From the NCBI GenBank assembly GCA_003044455.1, contig POWY01000002.1, positions 1 through 64,000 of the forward strand: DNA of 64,000 nucleotides. Reading direction: 5' to 3'. Below are positions 1 through 8,254 of the stretch, one piece after another. The translations under genes and the position numbers were made by a program. A model generated the notes under the pieces. That model was not told the DNA's origin, searched no databases, and saw only the letters and a program-made list of their open reading frames with translations. This DNA comes from Neisseria bergeri. GTDB lineage: Bacteria; Pseudomonadota; Gammaproteobacteria; Burkholderiales; Neisseriaceae. Each line of letters starts with the position of its first letter. Position 1 is the stretch's first letter.

Positions 1-334
1 TAAAACAAAAAAAATCCCCCCCCCCCCCCGCGTTTTTTGAACGGTTGGTATCGGCCCAATAGTCGTCGCTGTCCAAAAAGATCAGGTAATCGCCTTTTGC
101 CGCCCGGATACCGGCGTTGCGGGCATCCGACAGCCCGCCGTTTTCTTTATGAATCACTTTTATATGCGGATATTTGCCTGCATATTCGTCGCAAATCTTC
201 CCGCAGCCGTCCGGCGAACCGTCATCGACCAAAATCATTTCATAATCGGCAAAATTTTCGGCAAGCACGGAATCCACGCAGCAGCGGAGGTATTTTTCCA
301 CATTGTAAATAGGGACGATGATAGAGAAAATCAT
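1..334 (-). CDS. Family 2 glycosyltransferase, N-terminal part (runs off the window)
   Basis: The minus-strand frame starts at ATG 334-332 and encodes a GT-A fold N-terminus: [14 protein letters not shown] near residues 3-16, a VDDGSPDG nucleotide-sugar motif near 35-43, [10 protein letters not shown], then the LDSDDYW metal-binding DxD region near residue 90. Such enzymes add sugars to lipooligosaccharide or pilin glycans at the inner membrane. The reading frame then enters a run of 14 G (C on the plus strand, 16-29), the classic phase-variation switch in Neisseria. Only about 111 codons are inside the window, so ON or OFF state and exact identity (pgl-, lgt- or other type) cannot be decided. 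The family call is firm; no gene name is justified. Confidence 0.85.
   Translation of the reverse strand, partial: MIFSIIVPIYNVEKYLRCCVDSVLAENFADYEMILVDDGSPDGCGKICDEYAGKYPHIKVIHKENGGLSDARNAGIRAAKGDYLIFLDSDDYWADTNRSKNAGGGGDFFCF
16..29. repeat. Homopolymer C14/G14 phase-variation tract
   Basis: Fourteen consecutive C on the plus strand lie inside the coding frame of the minus-strand glycosyltransferase. Slipped-strand mispairing in tracts of this length changes the frame in Neisseria, so this is very probably a translational on/off switch. Confidence 0.85.
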
Positions 335-421
335 AAATATCAATCCGTTGTATTAAGATGTTTGCGCGTATGCCTCAAACCCGCACCCGCAATGCGTTTG
401 CATCCGCACCCTGTAACTTTA

Positions 422-528
422 TATAGTGGATTAAATTTAAATCAGGACAAGGCGACGAAGCCGCAGACAGTACAAATAGTACGGCAAGGCGAGGCAACGC
501 TGTACTGGTTTAAATTTAATCCACTATA
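422..528. repeat. Correia repeat enclosed element (CREE), ~107 bp
   Basis: A full-length small Correia element with terminal inverted repeats: it begins TATAGTGGATTAAATTTAAA and ends in the reverse complement, TTTAAATTTAATCCACTATA. The interior has the typical pairs of GGCGA/CAAGGCGA-type repeats. It sits between the divergent-free end of ribA and the start of the glycosyltransferase. CREEs are non-autonomous MITE-like elements that can carry promoters, IHF sites or RNase III sites; which apply here is not determined. Confidence 0.93.
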
Positions 529-607
529 AAACTTATTGCTTTATCAAGGTATGGGAAACCTGTTTCCCGAAAGGCGGCGCAGGATGCCCGTTCCCTGCAT
601 CTTTGCC

Positions 608-1201
608 TTATTCCGACATCAAATGCCCCAGCTTGTCTGCTTTGGTTTGGAGATAACGCTCGTTTTCCAGATTTTCCCCGACATGCAGGGGGATGCGTTC
701 GACCACGTTAATCCCCGCATCTTTCAGGGTTTGGATTTTTTCGGGGTTGTTGGTCAGCAGTTTGACCGAGCGGATGCCCAGATATTCGTAGATAGATTGC
801 GCCAAACGGAAATCGCGGGCATCGACGGGCAGCCCGAGTGCCAAATTGGCTTCAACGGTATCCATACCTTGGTCTTGCAGATGATAGGCGCGGATTTTGT
901 TAATCAGCCCGATTCCGCGTCCTTCCTGACGCAGATAGACGATGATGCCGCGCCCTTCCGCCTGTACCGCCTTCATTGCCGCTTCCAGTTGCGGCCCGCA
1001 GTCGCACTTTCTCGAGAACAGCGCGTCGCCCGTCAAGCATTCTGAGTGGATGCGCGTCAGAACCGGATTGCCGTCTGAACAATCGCCGACGGTCAGCGCG
1101 ACGTGTTCCTGCCCGCTTGCTTCTTCAAAACCGTGCATCGTAAATACGCCCCATTCGGTCGGTAGGCGGCAGGAAGCGACATAGCTCAATAATTCAGACA
1201 T
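608..1201 (-). CDS. ribA: GTP cyclohydrolase II
   Basis: RibA opens the imidazole ring of GTP, the first step of riboflavin synthesis, releasing formate and pyrophosphate. The 197-residue product matches the usual length of the stand-alone enzyme. Visible features are [10 protein letters not shown] with zinc ligand Cys55, then the pair Cys66 and Cys68 in RKCDCGPQ, followed by [12 protein letters not shown] and the TNNPEKI stretch near the C-terminus. The start overlaps the 3' end of the upstream gene by 8 bases and has an AGGGAG ribosome-binding site, so the two are co-transcribed. A Correia element lies just downstream. Confidence 0.96.
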   Translation of the reverse strand: MSELLSYVASCRLPTEWGVFTMHGFEEASGQEHVALTVGDCSDGNPVLTRIHSECLTGDALFSRKCDCGPQLEAAMKAVQAEGRGIIVYLRQEGRGIGLINKIRAYHLQDQGMDTVEANLALGLPVDARDFRLAQSIYEYLGIRSVKLLTNNPEKIQTLKDAGINVVERIPLHVGENLENERYLQTKADKLGHLMSE

Positions 1202-1868
1202 TTTCAGCTCCCTCTGCGGCAGTGATGCCCAAAAGCTGCTTCAAAGGTTCGGGCAAAGCCAAGGCAAGAGCCACCCATTCCGCCTGCGCCGCCTCATCCG
1301 CACAACCGGCTTTTTCAAATTCGACGTGAAGCACGCCCAGCACGCCGCCGCTCTCCGTACAAATGGGAATGGAAAGCTGCGCCGCCGAATGCCGGTTGCG
1401 TTCGCCGGAAAGCTCTCCTAATTCCAGCCAACGCCCGACATCCGAGGCAATATTCATCCAACCGCTTTGCGCCGAACGGCAGGCAAGCGAAACATCGGCA
1501 ACATTTTCATCCAGCTCCCATATGTTTTCCAAACCTTCTCCCTGTTGGGACAGGCAAACCAGCTGAAAGGCGGCGTTTTCAGACGGCATCAGGGCATAAA
1601 CGGCTGCGGCGCGCACTCCTTCGGAGCGCGAGAATACCGAATCCAGAGCCATAAAAAGCTGTTTCAGGCTGTCTTCGCGACCATCATCGCAGGGCAGATA
1701 ATCGGCAAGTTTCCAACCTTCATGATTGCGCCACAAAACCGAACGGTCTATCGAAGCCATCCCCATATCCATCACCGTCTTTGCGGTCAGATACGCCGTC
1801 CGTACCTCGTCTGGCGGCAGCTTTAAACCTTGAGTCAGCAGAAAATCTTTAATCAAAGCAGCAGGCAT
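1194..1868 (-). CDS. Conserved hypothetical protein, GAF-like
   Basis: A 224-residue cytosolic protein with no signal peptide or membrane segment. The middle and C-terminal parts (for example [21 protein letters not shown]) look like a GAF-type sensory fold, but no ligand-binding residues can be named. ATG 1868 is preferred to an upstream in-frame TTG. It is translationally coupled to ribA (8-base overlap). Its function is unknown; the link to riboflavin synthesis is by operon position only. Confidence 0.75.
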   Translation of the reverse strand: MPAALIKDFLLTQGLKLPPDEVRTAYLTAKTVMDMGMASIDRSVLWRNHEGWKLADYLPCDDGREDSLKQLFMALDSVFSRSEGVRAAAVYALMPSENAAFQLVCLSQQGEGLENIWELDENVADVSLACRSAQSGWMNIASDVGRWLELGELSGERNRHSAAQLSIPICTESGGVLGVLHVEFEKAGCADEAAQAEWVALALALPEPLKQLLGITAAEGAENV

Positions 1869-2015
1869 ACTCAAATTCCGTCAATAAAATAAAACCGCCG
1901 GATTCCGATGCCAGGCGGACGAATAGCGGATTTTACCGCTGCAAAGCATAAGCCTCAACTATTACGCCCAAAGCCTTGCGCAATCGGACAAAATCTGTAT
2001 AATCTCCACCCTTAT

Positions 2016-2100
2016 GCGGACGTGGCGAAATTGGTAGACGCACCAGATTTAGGTTCTGGCGCCGAGAGGTGTGAGAGTTCGAGTCTCTCCGTCCGCACCA
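2016..2100 (+). tRNA. tRNA-Leu (anticodon UAG)
   Basis: An 85-base cloverleaf with 7-bp acceptor stem (GCGGACG with CGTCCGC), a D-arm containing GGTAGACGC, the anticodon loop TTTAGGT giving anticodon TAG, a long variable arm typical of class II tRNAs, the T-arm GTTCGAGTC and an encoded CCA. Its 3' half is the attachment site of the element that follows; the gene remains intact at the left junction. Confidence 0.97.
2076..2092 (+). other. attL core in the tRNA-Leu T-arm
   Basis: The sequence AGTTCGAGTCTCTCCGT is repeated exactly at 12338-12354. Tyrosine integrases of this family recombine in the T-arm and regenerate the tRNA. Confidence 0.9.
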
Positions 2101-2103
2101 CCC

Positions 2104-2126
2104 AACCCCTTTTAGGGGCTTTTTTT
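2104..2126 (+). terminator. Terminator after tRNA-Leu
   Basis: A short stem ACCCCT / AGGGGC with a TTT loop is followed by seven T, four bases after the tRNA CCA end. Confidence 0.75.
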
Positions 2127-2207
2127 CGTCTAATCAAATCTAACACAGTAATCAAGATTCAATACTGGCAAGGATTTCAGGCTAATAACCTCCTTGCCAA
2201 ATGTCTA

Positions 2208-2285
2208 AATACCCCCAATGCCATATAATTGAATAAAGCAAAATATGGGGGTATGATTCGGGGAATCTGACAACACCCCCCAAAA
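2208..2285. promoter_or_regulatory. Left arm-type integrase site candidates
   Basis: Three copies of a C5/G5-cored motif lie between attL and the integrase start: AATACCCCCA at 2208-2217, its inverse TGGGGGTAT at 2246-2254, and CACCCCCCA near 2274-2282. The same motif recurs at 12265-12287 beside attR. Such repeats flanking att cores are usual for integrase arm-binding sites; they may also control the integrase promoter. Confidence 0.55.
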
Positions 2286-2297
2286 AACATACCTCCA

Positions 2298-3539
2298 ATG
2301 CCCCTGAACGACCGCCAAATCAAAGCTGCCAAGCCGTCTGATACTGGAAAGAAAATCAAGTTATTTGACGGGGGCGGCCTGTATCTTGAAGTTACACCAG
2401 CGGGCGGAAAAATATTCCGTCTGAAATACCGTTTTGCCAGTAAAGAGAAAACACTCACTATCGGGAAATATCCTGCTTTCTCATTGGTAGAAGCCCGCCA
2501 AGCCACCGAAAACGCCCGCCGCATGATTGTACAAGGGCAAGACCCCAGCAAAGCCAAGCAAGAAGCCAAAGCAGCCCGACAAGCCGCCTTGTTAAATACT
2601 TTTGAGCATTTAGCCAAGCAATGGCACAAGGACAATTTGCCACGCTGGAAAGAACATCACGCAGAGCGAATCATGCGTTATTTAGAAAATGACGTTTTCC
2701 CAGTCATTGGAGAAATGCCCGTTAATGAAATCAAGGTAATTCATATCAAGAACCTGCTAGATGACATTATGGCAAGGGGCGTTACTGATACCGCCGATAA
2801 AATCAGGGGCTGGATTGGGGCGGTTTTCGACTATTCCGCCATGTTGGAAATATCAGAAAACAACCCCGCCCGCCTGTTGAAAAATCACATCCCCAACTTA
2901 CCCACCAAACACAAACCCGCCCTACCCCGTGAAGAATTGCCGGAGTTTTACCGCCGCCTGATACTGGCAAACAATATAGAGCGGCAAAACAAAATTGCCA
3001 TCATGCTTGTCATGCTGGTGTTTGTGAGAAATAACGAATTGCGCGGCGGGTAATGGCAAGAAGTGGATTTTAAAAACAAGCGTTGGATTATTCCCGCCGA
3101 AAGAATGAAGCATGAAAAGATGAAGCCCAAGCCCGCTTTATGTGTGCCTCTTTCTGATTGGGCAATAGAGCTACTTCAAGAGTTACACACGCTGACAGGG
3201 CATAGCCGGTTTATGTTTCCAAGTAGAACCAGCGTAAACCGCCATATCAGCGAGAACACGCTAGGAAAAATCATTAACGAGAAGCTAGGCTACAAGGGCA
3301 AGGCCACGCCGCATGGCTTCAGAGCAGTAGCAAGTAGTTTGCTTTATGAAAACAACTTCAACGGCGGCGCAATCGAAATACAGCTTGCCCACGTTGAAGA
3401 AGATAAGACAAAGGATTCATACGCCTACATGGCCGAGTATATGCCCCAGCGTATCGAGTTTATGCAATGGTATAGCGACTATTTACGGGAGCGATACAAC
3501 CAGGCATTACAGATGATTCAAGAGAGCAAGGCAGATTAA
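2298..3539 (+). pseudogene. P4-type tyrosine integrase, interrupted by one in-frame stop
   Basis: The N-terminus has the arm-binding DUF4102 pattern (LFDGGGLYLEV, RLKYRF, TIGKYPAFSLVEAR) and the core resembles P4-family integrases. Box I is FVRNNELRGG. A TAA at 3051-3053 replaces codon 252 just before WQEVDF, where relatives usually have a residue such as Glu or Arg; the same frame then continues to the HGFR motif, QLAHVE and the catalytic Tyr in KDSYAYMAEY. A single GAA-to-TAA change would explain it. Without readthrough the 251-residue product lacks the HxxR...Tyr catalytic half. The gene lies directly next to attL, as expected. Confidence 0.9.
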
Positions 3540-3566
3540 AAATTCCCTATGCGCGTGAGTAAATAT

Positions 3567-3693
3567 ACTGGTTACACTGGTTACCACAAATCTTTACAGA
3601 TATAACCATATGAATATAAATATAAATACAAAGAAAAAGCGGTAACCAGTTAACGTAAATTTACTGGTTACCAACTGGTTACCACTGGTTACC
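3567..3693. repeat. Iteron cluster 1 (ACTGGTTACC), putative replication origin element
   Basis: Six copies of a 10-mer: ACTGGTTACA at 3567-3576, ACTGGTTACC starting at 3576, 3663, 3674 and 3684, and one inverted copy, GGTAACCAGT, at 3641-3650. Copies are 10-11 bp apart in the right-hand group, placing them on one helix face. An AT-rich stretch separates and follows them. The same iteron occurs at 11366-11480. P4 alpha protein binds iterons at two such places, ori and crr. Confidence 0.8.
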
Positions 3694-3720
3694 AATTCAT
3701 ACAGAAGAGATTAACCCTAT

Positions 3721-3856
3721 GAAATACAGTGTATTAGATGTTTTGCTTTCGTTTGCTCGCCTGGACGTGGAAACATAGAGCTTGAGACCGGCACGGAGCA
3801 ACACGCATAAGAAGCTATCTGAAATCCTACTTCGAGATTTTGAAGTAGGATTTTTA
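3721..3856 (+). ncRNA. Possible short terminated transcript
   Basis: No convincing protein is encoded between the first iteron cluster and the next gene. The stretch includes TTGCTC (about 3752) that can pair with GAGCAA (about 3796), enclosing a GC-rich core in otherwise AT-rich DNA, and it ends in a strong terminator at 3822-3856. This looks like a small structured RNA. P4 uses a short RNA for immunity, but no direct similarity is claimed. Confidence 0.3.
3822..3856 (+). terminator. Rho-independent terminator
   Basis: A 12-bp perfect stem, AAATCCTACTTC (3822-3833) with GAAGTAGGATTT (3842-3853), has an 8-base loop and a T-rich tail. Confidence 0.85.
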
Positions 3857-4187
3857 CTTATTGAGATAATGAAATTTTTTAATCTTAAACTGAGAATTTC
3901 ATTAAAAAAAATAATAATAATAGAAAAAAGGCGCGATCTGCACCAATCTAAAATGACCTTAATCAATCTTAATCTAGCCTAATCTATCATAATCAACTAT
4001 AACTAATTGAAATTTATTAATAAATTTCACTCATACAAAATAAATTCATGAGAAAAAGAGAATTGTCAAGACTAGATAAATGCTGAAAATTCCTTTTTAA
4101 TTATTTATTCCGATTAAATGCGGAATAAGCGAGTAACCCGCGCTTAATATTGAAAATGGGCGAAATAATTTATTGAAAGAGAAATCT

Positions 4188-4847
4188 ATGTTAATTACAG
4201 ATCGTCACGGCTATTTTCTAGAATTGAATGACCTTGATAACATTCAATTTATTAGGAAATTGATCGAGATACGCTGTTTTAATTTTTATGAAATAACTTC
4301 TCAAGAGGAGGCAGCATATAGAGAACTTGAAAAATTATTGAAGAAGGATTTAATCAGCCATATCACTGATGGGATATTTAAAACACAGGAAGATTATAAG
4401 GAAAACCAAATAACATCCTGTCTATATATGCTGATAAAAGCAGCTTCAACAATACCAAAGAAAATAATGACGGCAAAAAAGGCTTTAAAAAGATATATTC
4501 AGGGCTTTCAATTAGAAAAACGGGGAATAAAATTAAGGGGAGGTTTCAGAAACAAAGAGGAAGAACATGTGTTTCAAAGGGAGGCAGATAAAAGGATAGA
4601 AGAAATTAATCAAAGCCTGATTTATCTTGTCTGTTATCCAACGCATGGAGGAAGCGGGAAAACACAAACACTTTTAAGGAGGATATACCAGGTTTTCCGA
4701 TATTGCTTAGATATTGATGTAATGAATCTGAAAATCGGGCTAATTAACCGCATTTTTGACATTCTCAAACCTTTGGCAGGCTTGGATAATTATCCTGATG
4801 TTCAAACAATACGAAAACACTTAAGCAAAGAGAGTAGAAAAAAATAG
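4188..4847 (+). CDS. Hypothetical satellite protein with a probable -1 frameshift extension
   Basis: A 219-residue, Lys-rich, AT-rich gene of no recognised family. ATG 4188 has AAAGAGA upstream; an in-frame TTG at 4173 is less likely. The zero frame ends AGA AAA AAA TAG at 4838-4847. In the -1 frame a coding-like tail of 36 residues continues (IDEQLELYRKERAAELQE onward) to TAA 4952-4954, with the composition of the main protein. So either an A was lost from the A7 run, or the A AAA AAA slippery run is used for programmed -1 frameshifting. No Walker A motif is intact, although GGSGKT appears near residue 158, so an ATP-binding role cannot be excluded. Confidence 0.65.
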   Translation: MLITDRHGYFLELNDLDNIQFIRKLIEIRCFNFYEITSQEEAAYRELEKLLKKDLISHITDGIFKTQEDYKENQITSCLYMLIKAASTIPKKIMTAKKALKRYIQGFQLEKRGIKLRGGFRNKEEEHVFQREADKRIEEINQSLIYLVCYPTHGGSGKTQTLLRRIYQVFRYCLDIDVMNLKIGLINRIFDILKPLAGLDNYPDVQTIRKHLSKESRKK

Positions 4848-4979
4848 ACGAACAGCTTGAACTATATCGAAAAGAAAGAGCCGCCGAACTACAAGAGCAG
4901 AACGGCGGGCAACAAAAAATATCATTTGTAAGCGATAGACAGCCAAGATCATAACACGGCAATCAAAACAAAAAAATAA

Positions 4980-5008
4980 AACGCGCCCTTAAAAAAGGCG
5001 CGTTTTTT
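4980..5008 (+). terminator. Rho-independent terminator
   Basis: An 8-bp stem, AACGCGCC (4980-4987) with GGCGCGTT (4997-5004), is followed by a T run. It closes the 4188-4954 gene. Confidence 0.85.
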
Positions 5009-5162
5009 ACATGATACGAAAATGCAATAGAAAAAAGGATTTTCACACTATATGAAACATGTAAAAAAAAAGATGTTTTTCATCACTCACTTAGAACATT
5101 TTAAATGGATATTATTTCTACACATTGAACAACCCTGTTAAACCCGCAGAAAGGAAGAAAAA

Positions 5163-5369
5163 ATGACAAATGCCGTTTTAAGAGTGGATAGCCTATCACG
5201 CACATTTAGTGTTTCAAAAGCCACTGTTTGGAATTGGGTAAACCCTAAGAGCCGCCATTACCGCCCTGATTTTCCAAAGCCTATCAAACTTTCCGCCAAC
5301 ATTACCGGCTGGCTTGCAAGCGAGATTGACGACTATATCGGCAAACTGGCCGCCAAACGCGAAGAGTAG
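5163..5369 (+). CDS. alpA: AlpA-like regulator / excisionase
   Basis: A 68-residue protein with the AlpA-family winged-helix pattern: SLSRTFSVSKATVWNWV in the recognition helix region, then DFPKPIKLSANITGWLASEIDDYI, the usual (F/Y)P.P..L..r...W...e...W.. layout. In P4-like satellites and Gram-negative PICIs the AlpA protein is the master activator of excision and replication genes. The start has a purine-rich GAAAGGAAGAAAA site. A 150-base AT-rich upstream region with no gene probably holds its promoter. Confidence 0.82.
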   Translation: MTNAVLRVDSLSRTFSVSKATVWNWVNPKSRHYRPDFPKPIKLSANITGWLASEIDDYIGKLAAKREE

Positions 5370-5435
5370 GAGTTTTCGGAGCAATACGCGCGTGCGAAGA
5401 ATCAGCGTGAATCTATCCCTTTAGACAAAATAAAA

Positions 5436-5463
5436 CCGCCTGAATAGAGGGCTATTCAGACGG
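5436..5463. repeat. Inverted repeat with a DUS-like arm
   Basis: CCGCCTGAATAG (5436-5447) pairs with CTATTCAGACGG (5452-5463) apart from one mismatch. It resembles an inverted uptake-sequence hairpin without a T tail and precedes the ribosome-binding site of the next gene, so it may act on the mRNA leader. Confidence 0.6.
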
Positions 5464-5480
5464 TATGGAGGAAAAATCTG

Positions 5481-5720
5481 ATGAAAGTTAATTATACCAA
5501 CCACAAGGCCAAAACGCCAAGCCAAAAAGAGCGCATTTTAAACCGATTGAAAAAAGGGAGCGTTACATCATGGGAGCTTACCCAAATGGGCATACTTGGC
5601 TATAACTCACGCATTTTGGAGCTACGCCAAGAGGGGCATAACATTGTTACCGTGATGGAAGAAATCCAAAACCAATATGGCGAAACCGTGAAGCGCGGGC
5701 GGTTTGTATTAATCAATTAA
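5481..5720 (+). CDS. Small helix-turn-helix protein
   Basis: A 79-residue basic protein with a winged-helix-like layout: a helix QKERILNRLKK, then GSVTSWELTQMGI and GYNSRILELRQEGHNI, ending in a beta hairpin GRFVLIN. This pattern is common in phage-encoded HTH proteins placed early in satellite operons. Its target is unknown. The GGAGGAAAAATCTG site fixes the start. Confidence 0.7.
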   Translation: MKVNYTNHKAKTPSQKERILNRLKKGSVTSWELTQMGILGYNSRILELRQEGHNIVTVMEEIQNQYGETVKRGRFVLIN

Positions 5721-5736
5721 ATCAGGAGCTTTAAAC

Positions 5737-6436
5737 ATGAATGTTACATACGTAAAAAACAGTTTTTGCAACCCGTCAAAAATTACTGAAAGAGGAAGAG
5801 GACAAATGCAGTGAACTGACCGCCCAAATTGAAGCGGCTGAAGCCGGTGTTTCAGAGGCGGAGGCGGTGATCAATGAATTTGCGGGGCTGAGAAGCAAGC
5901 GCAAAGGAATATTTGCCGATTTATTGAAGATGGGCAAACCCACAAACACCGAAGAAGCCAAAGAGCTTGATTTAGAGATTGCCGCCAAGCGAGAAGAGGC
6001 AGACCGCGCCGCCGATGTGCTGGAAGTACAAAAAGAACTGTTGGAAAGCCTATTTAATGACCGCCGTCAACATCTGAACCGTATTTCAGAGCTTCGCAAT
6101 TTGCTGGCCGTTTCCCGCTATGAAATGTTTATTGCCGGTATTGAAGAGACCCACTTACCTGAATATTTGGAGGCCGCCCGCGCCTATGCCAAAGCCGCCG
6201 CGAAACTGGTAGGAATCGGTAAGGCCGCCATTGAAATGAGAACGAATCTTCAGGAAAACGGTTTGCGGCCTGATTGCCGAAACTATGGGGAATCTATGCC
6301 GAATCGAATAATTGATTTACGTTTGCCCGGCTTCTTCAACATGATGGACGGCACAGGCGGGGAAGAAAACGCTATTTTCGACATCTTTAAAGACATGGAG
6401 AAAGAAAAAGAAGCGGTTTTCAATAGCTTGAAGTAG
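5737..6436 (+). pseudogene. Hypothetical satellite coiled-coil protein, frameshifted near its start
   Basis: ATG 5737 follows a good AGGAG site but its frame stops after 25 codons. The +1 neighbour frame, open from 5756, carries a long coding-like sequence to 6436 (VFATRQKLLKEEEDKC onward). Removing one A from the A6 run at 5754-5759 joins MNVTYVK to TVFATRQKLL cleanly, giving about 232 residues. The product is Glu/Ala-rich with a predicted coiled coil in the first 130 residues. Translation from ATG 5867 would give a 189-residue shorter form. Function unknown. Confidence 0.65.
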
Positions 6437-6448
6437 CAACACCCAAAC

Positions 6449-6488
6449 AGCCGCCCAAAGGCAGAAAACAGCTATTGGGCGGCTTTTT
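6449..6488 (+). terminator. Rho-independent terminator
   Basis: AGCCGCCCA (6449-6457) pairs with TGGGCGGCT (6476-6484), followed by five T. Confidence 0.85.
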
Positions 6489-6502
6489 GAAAGGATTAAG
6501 AC

Positions 6503-7063
6503 ATGACACCAAAGCAAGAACAGTTTGCCCGCCTGTATGTGGAAACAGGCAATGCAAGCGAAGCATACCGGCAAGCCTACAACACCGACAACATGAAGCC
6601 TGAAACGGTAACCAATGAAGCCTATAAGCTGCTACAAACCCCCGATATTTCCGCGATGGTAGATAACCTCAAGGCAGAGGCACGGCAACGCCACGCGGTA
6701 ACAGTGGACGACCTGTTACACGAACTGGAGCAGGCGCGGGAGGCGGCATTGGCAGCCCCTACACCGCAAAGCAGCGCGGCGGTATCGGCAACGATGGGCA
6801 AGGCGAAAATGCTGGGCTTGCTGGTGGATAAGGCGGAAATCAAGGCAGAGGCGGAAATACAGGAAAAGCCGGAAAGTTATGTATCTTCGATTGTGGAATC
6901 ACTCACGGAGGAAGAGAAAAAGGCAATCATGGACTTAGCCCTTAAGACACATAGGGGCAAATGGGAGGCAGTAACACTTGCAGACATTGCAGCTGTTACA
7001 GGTAAAGACACTGATAAGACGTGCTATGCCGTCATTCTTATTACAGCACTGGACAGAATCTAA
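6503..7063 (+). CDS. terS: Small terminase subunit-like protein
   Basis: The N-terminus MTPKQEQFARLYVETGNASEAYRQAY followed within 20 residues by a second helix pair is the DNA-binding signature of the Terminase_2 small-subunit family; these proteins recognise cos/pac DNA and recruit the large subunit. A long helical middle (residues 60-110) fits the oligomerisation domain. Residues past about 140 are less typical. The 186-residue length is normal. No large subunit, portal or capsid gene is nearby, so the protein would have to redirect a helper phage terminase, as PICI TerS proteins do. That role is inferred from context. Confidence 0.8.
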   Translation: MTPKQEQFARLYVETGNASEAYRQAYNTDNMKPETVTNEAYKLLQTPDISAMVDNLKAEARQRHAVTVDDLLHELEQAREAALAAPTPQSSAAVSATMGKAKMLGLLVDKAEIKAEAEIQEKPESYVSSIVESLTEEEKKAIMDLALKTHRGKWEAVTLADIAAVTGKDTDKTCYAVILITALDRI

Positions 7064-7150
7064 CGCTAAATCGCCCAATCCTGCAAAAACCATTTGACAG
7101 ATTGAGCTTTGAGAAGCAGAATTAAGTTTCTCTCTCAAATCGTATAGCCC

Positions 7151-7179
7151 AAAATCAGCAGGGTAAACGCTGATTTTTT
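7151..7179 (+). terminator. Rho-independent terminator
   Basis: AAAATCAGC (7151-7159) pairs with GCTGATTTT (7169-7177), with a T6 tail. It ends the terS transcript. The following ~165 bases up to the next gene hold a DUS (about 7221) but no recognised gene. Confidence 0.8.
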
Positions 7180-7347
7180 ATCGCCATTTCCCCTATGCTG
7201 TTTGCAGTCTGTTCAAGGCTTCAGACGGCATATCAAAGTCAATGGCGGTGTGTGGTAGCAGCAATGCCCACGCCTGACTATACGCAGGAGAGAGCACCGC
7301 CCCCTTTTTGGGCATTCTCAAATCTCAAACGTATAGGAGCATTCCAA

Positions 7348-7713
7348 ATGCAACGCAATTTTTCTCAAGCAGCACCATCAATTCAAAATATTCAAAACCA
7401 AGCCCAAACGGTAACCATTTCCCGCGAGCTGGCAAACGACGCGGCAGATGCGCTTTATTTTGCAGACATCCACACAGACGCGGCGCACAAACTGGCAAAC
7501 GCCATTCGCGCGTTGCTTGACGCAGCCCAGCATCAAACCGACATCAACGAGGCGCGTTACTTTTGCCGAAACGCCGCCAACCTTGCCGATTTGACCATAG
7601 CACAGGCGGAGGGATTGGAGAATAACCATCCCTTTAATATTTCAAGTCTTTGTTTCAGCCTTAACGACGCAGTAGCCGCCGCCGATGAAGCACAAGCCCA
7701 AACCCTGAAATAA
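7348..7713 (+). CDS. Hypothetical satellite protein
   Basis: A 121-residue Ala-rich helical cytosolic protein. The start at ATG 7348 is chosen because of the AGGAG site 10 bases upstream; a longer frame reaching back to 7195 has no such signal. Repeated NDAADALYFADIH / NLADLTIAQAEGLE-type amphipathic helices suggest a small helical bundle. It resembles uncharacterised proteins common in proteobacterial prophages, but no function can be given. It opens the primase operon. Confidence 0.6.
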   Translation: MQRNFSQAAPSIQNIQNQAQTVTISRELANDAADALYFADIHTDAAHKLANAIRALLDAAQHQTDINEARYFCRNAANLADLTIAQAEGLENNHPFNISSLCFSLNDAVAAADEAQAQTLK

Positions 7714-7746
7714 GCCCCAAACCCCATCAAAACCTAAACCGCCATG

Positions 7747-7764
7747 CCGCCTATTTTTAGGCGG
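7747..7764. repeat. Short perfect hairpin
   Basis: CCGCCTA (7747-7753) and TAGGCGG (7758-7764) form a 7-bp stem with a T4 loop between two genes. There is no T tail, so attenuation or mRNA processing is as likely as termination. Confidence 0.55.
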
Positions 7765-7856
7765 TACGGGCAAACTTCGCCCTAGTGTTTTCATAACTAA
7801 TTGATTTTATTAGATTCATGTTTTGAACCACTGGAGGCAGAGCAAAGGATAAAACC

Positions 7857-8072
7857 ATGAAACAGACCAATAAATCTGACCGTTTCCGCCGGTATTTAAA
7901 CCGCGCCTTGCTGGTGTTTTGGGTGTTGCTTTTGGCTTTGGTAGTTCGAGCCTGTAACCAGCCCGCCCACGCCGACACGGAGCAACTGGAGCAGGAAACG
8001 CCCGCAATATGGGAAACAGACCCGATGGCCGGAATTGTTTTAGAACCTGTATCAGAGGAGGCAGAGCAATGA
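7857..8072 (+). CDS. Small single-span membrane protein
   Basis: 71 residues: a basic N-terminus (KQTNKSDRFRRYLNR), one hydrophobic helix (ALLVFWVLLLALVV, about residues 18-31) and a soluble acidic tail. The topology is probably N-in. The cysteine after the helix is not in a clear lipobox. It overlaps the next gene by ATGA, so both belong to the primase operon. Function unknown. Confidence 0.65.
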   Translation: MKQTNKSDRFRRYLNRALLVFWVLLLALVVRACNQPAHADTEQLEQETPAIWETDPMAGIVLEPVSEEAEQ

Positions 8073-8254
8073 AAACCATCACGGAGAAGCTGGCAAACCA
8101 GTTAAACAGCAAAGAAAAGGCAATCGCAGCGGTGGACGTTGTAAGCACTATATTGCTGATCGTGAATGACGGAGCAAGCCAAAAAGAGGCGATTCATACC
8201 GTATCAGCCATAGCCCGCGAAGCTATGGACAGATTCGAGGAGGTAGGAAAATGA
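8069..8254 (+). CDS. Hypothetical small helical protein
   Basis: 61 residues, acidic and helical, with no recognised motif. It starts inside the stop codon of the preceding gene (ATGA overlap) and its own stop overlaps the primase start in the same way, so three genes are translationally coupled. Tight coupling is the best evidence that it is real. It might be a primase accessory protein; that is a guess from position. Confidence 0.65.
   Translation: MKTITEKLANQLNSKEKAIAAVDVVSTILLIVNDGASQKEAIHTVSAIAREAMDRFEEVGK

Noticed and set aside
1908-2228. An open frame across the tRNA-Leu
   Set aside because: It is created by translating the tRNA gene and its flanks; no ribosome-binding site or protein-like composition.
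3567-3693. Possible CRISPR array
   Set aside because: The repeats are only 10 bases, some are inverted, and spacing is 0-50 bases; they are iterons, not a repeat-spacer array. No cas gene is present.
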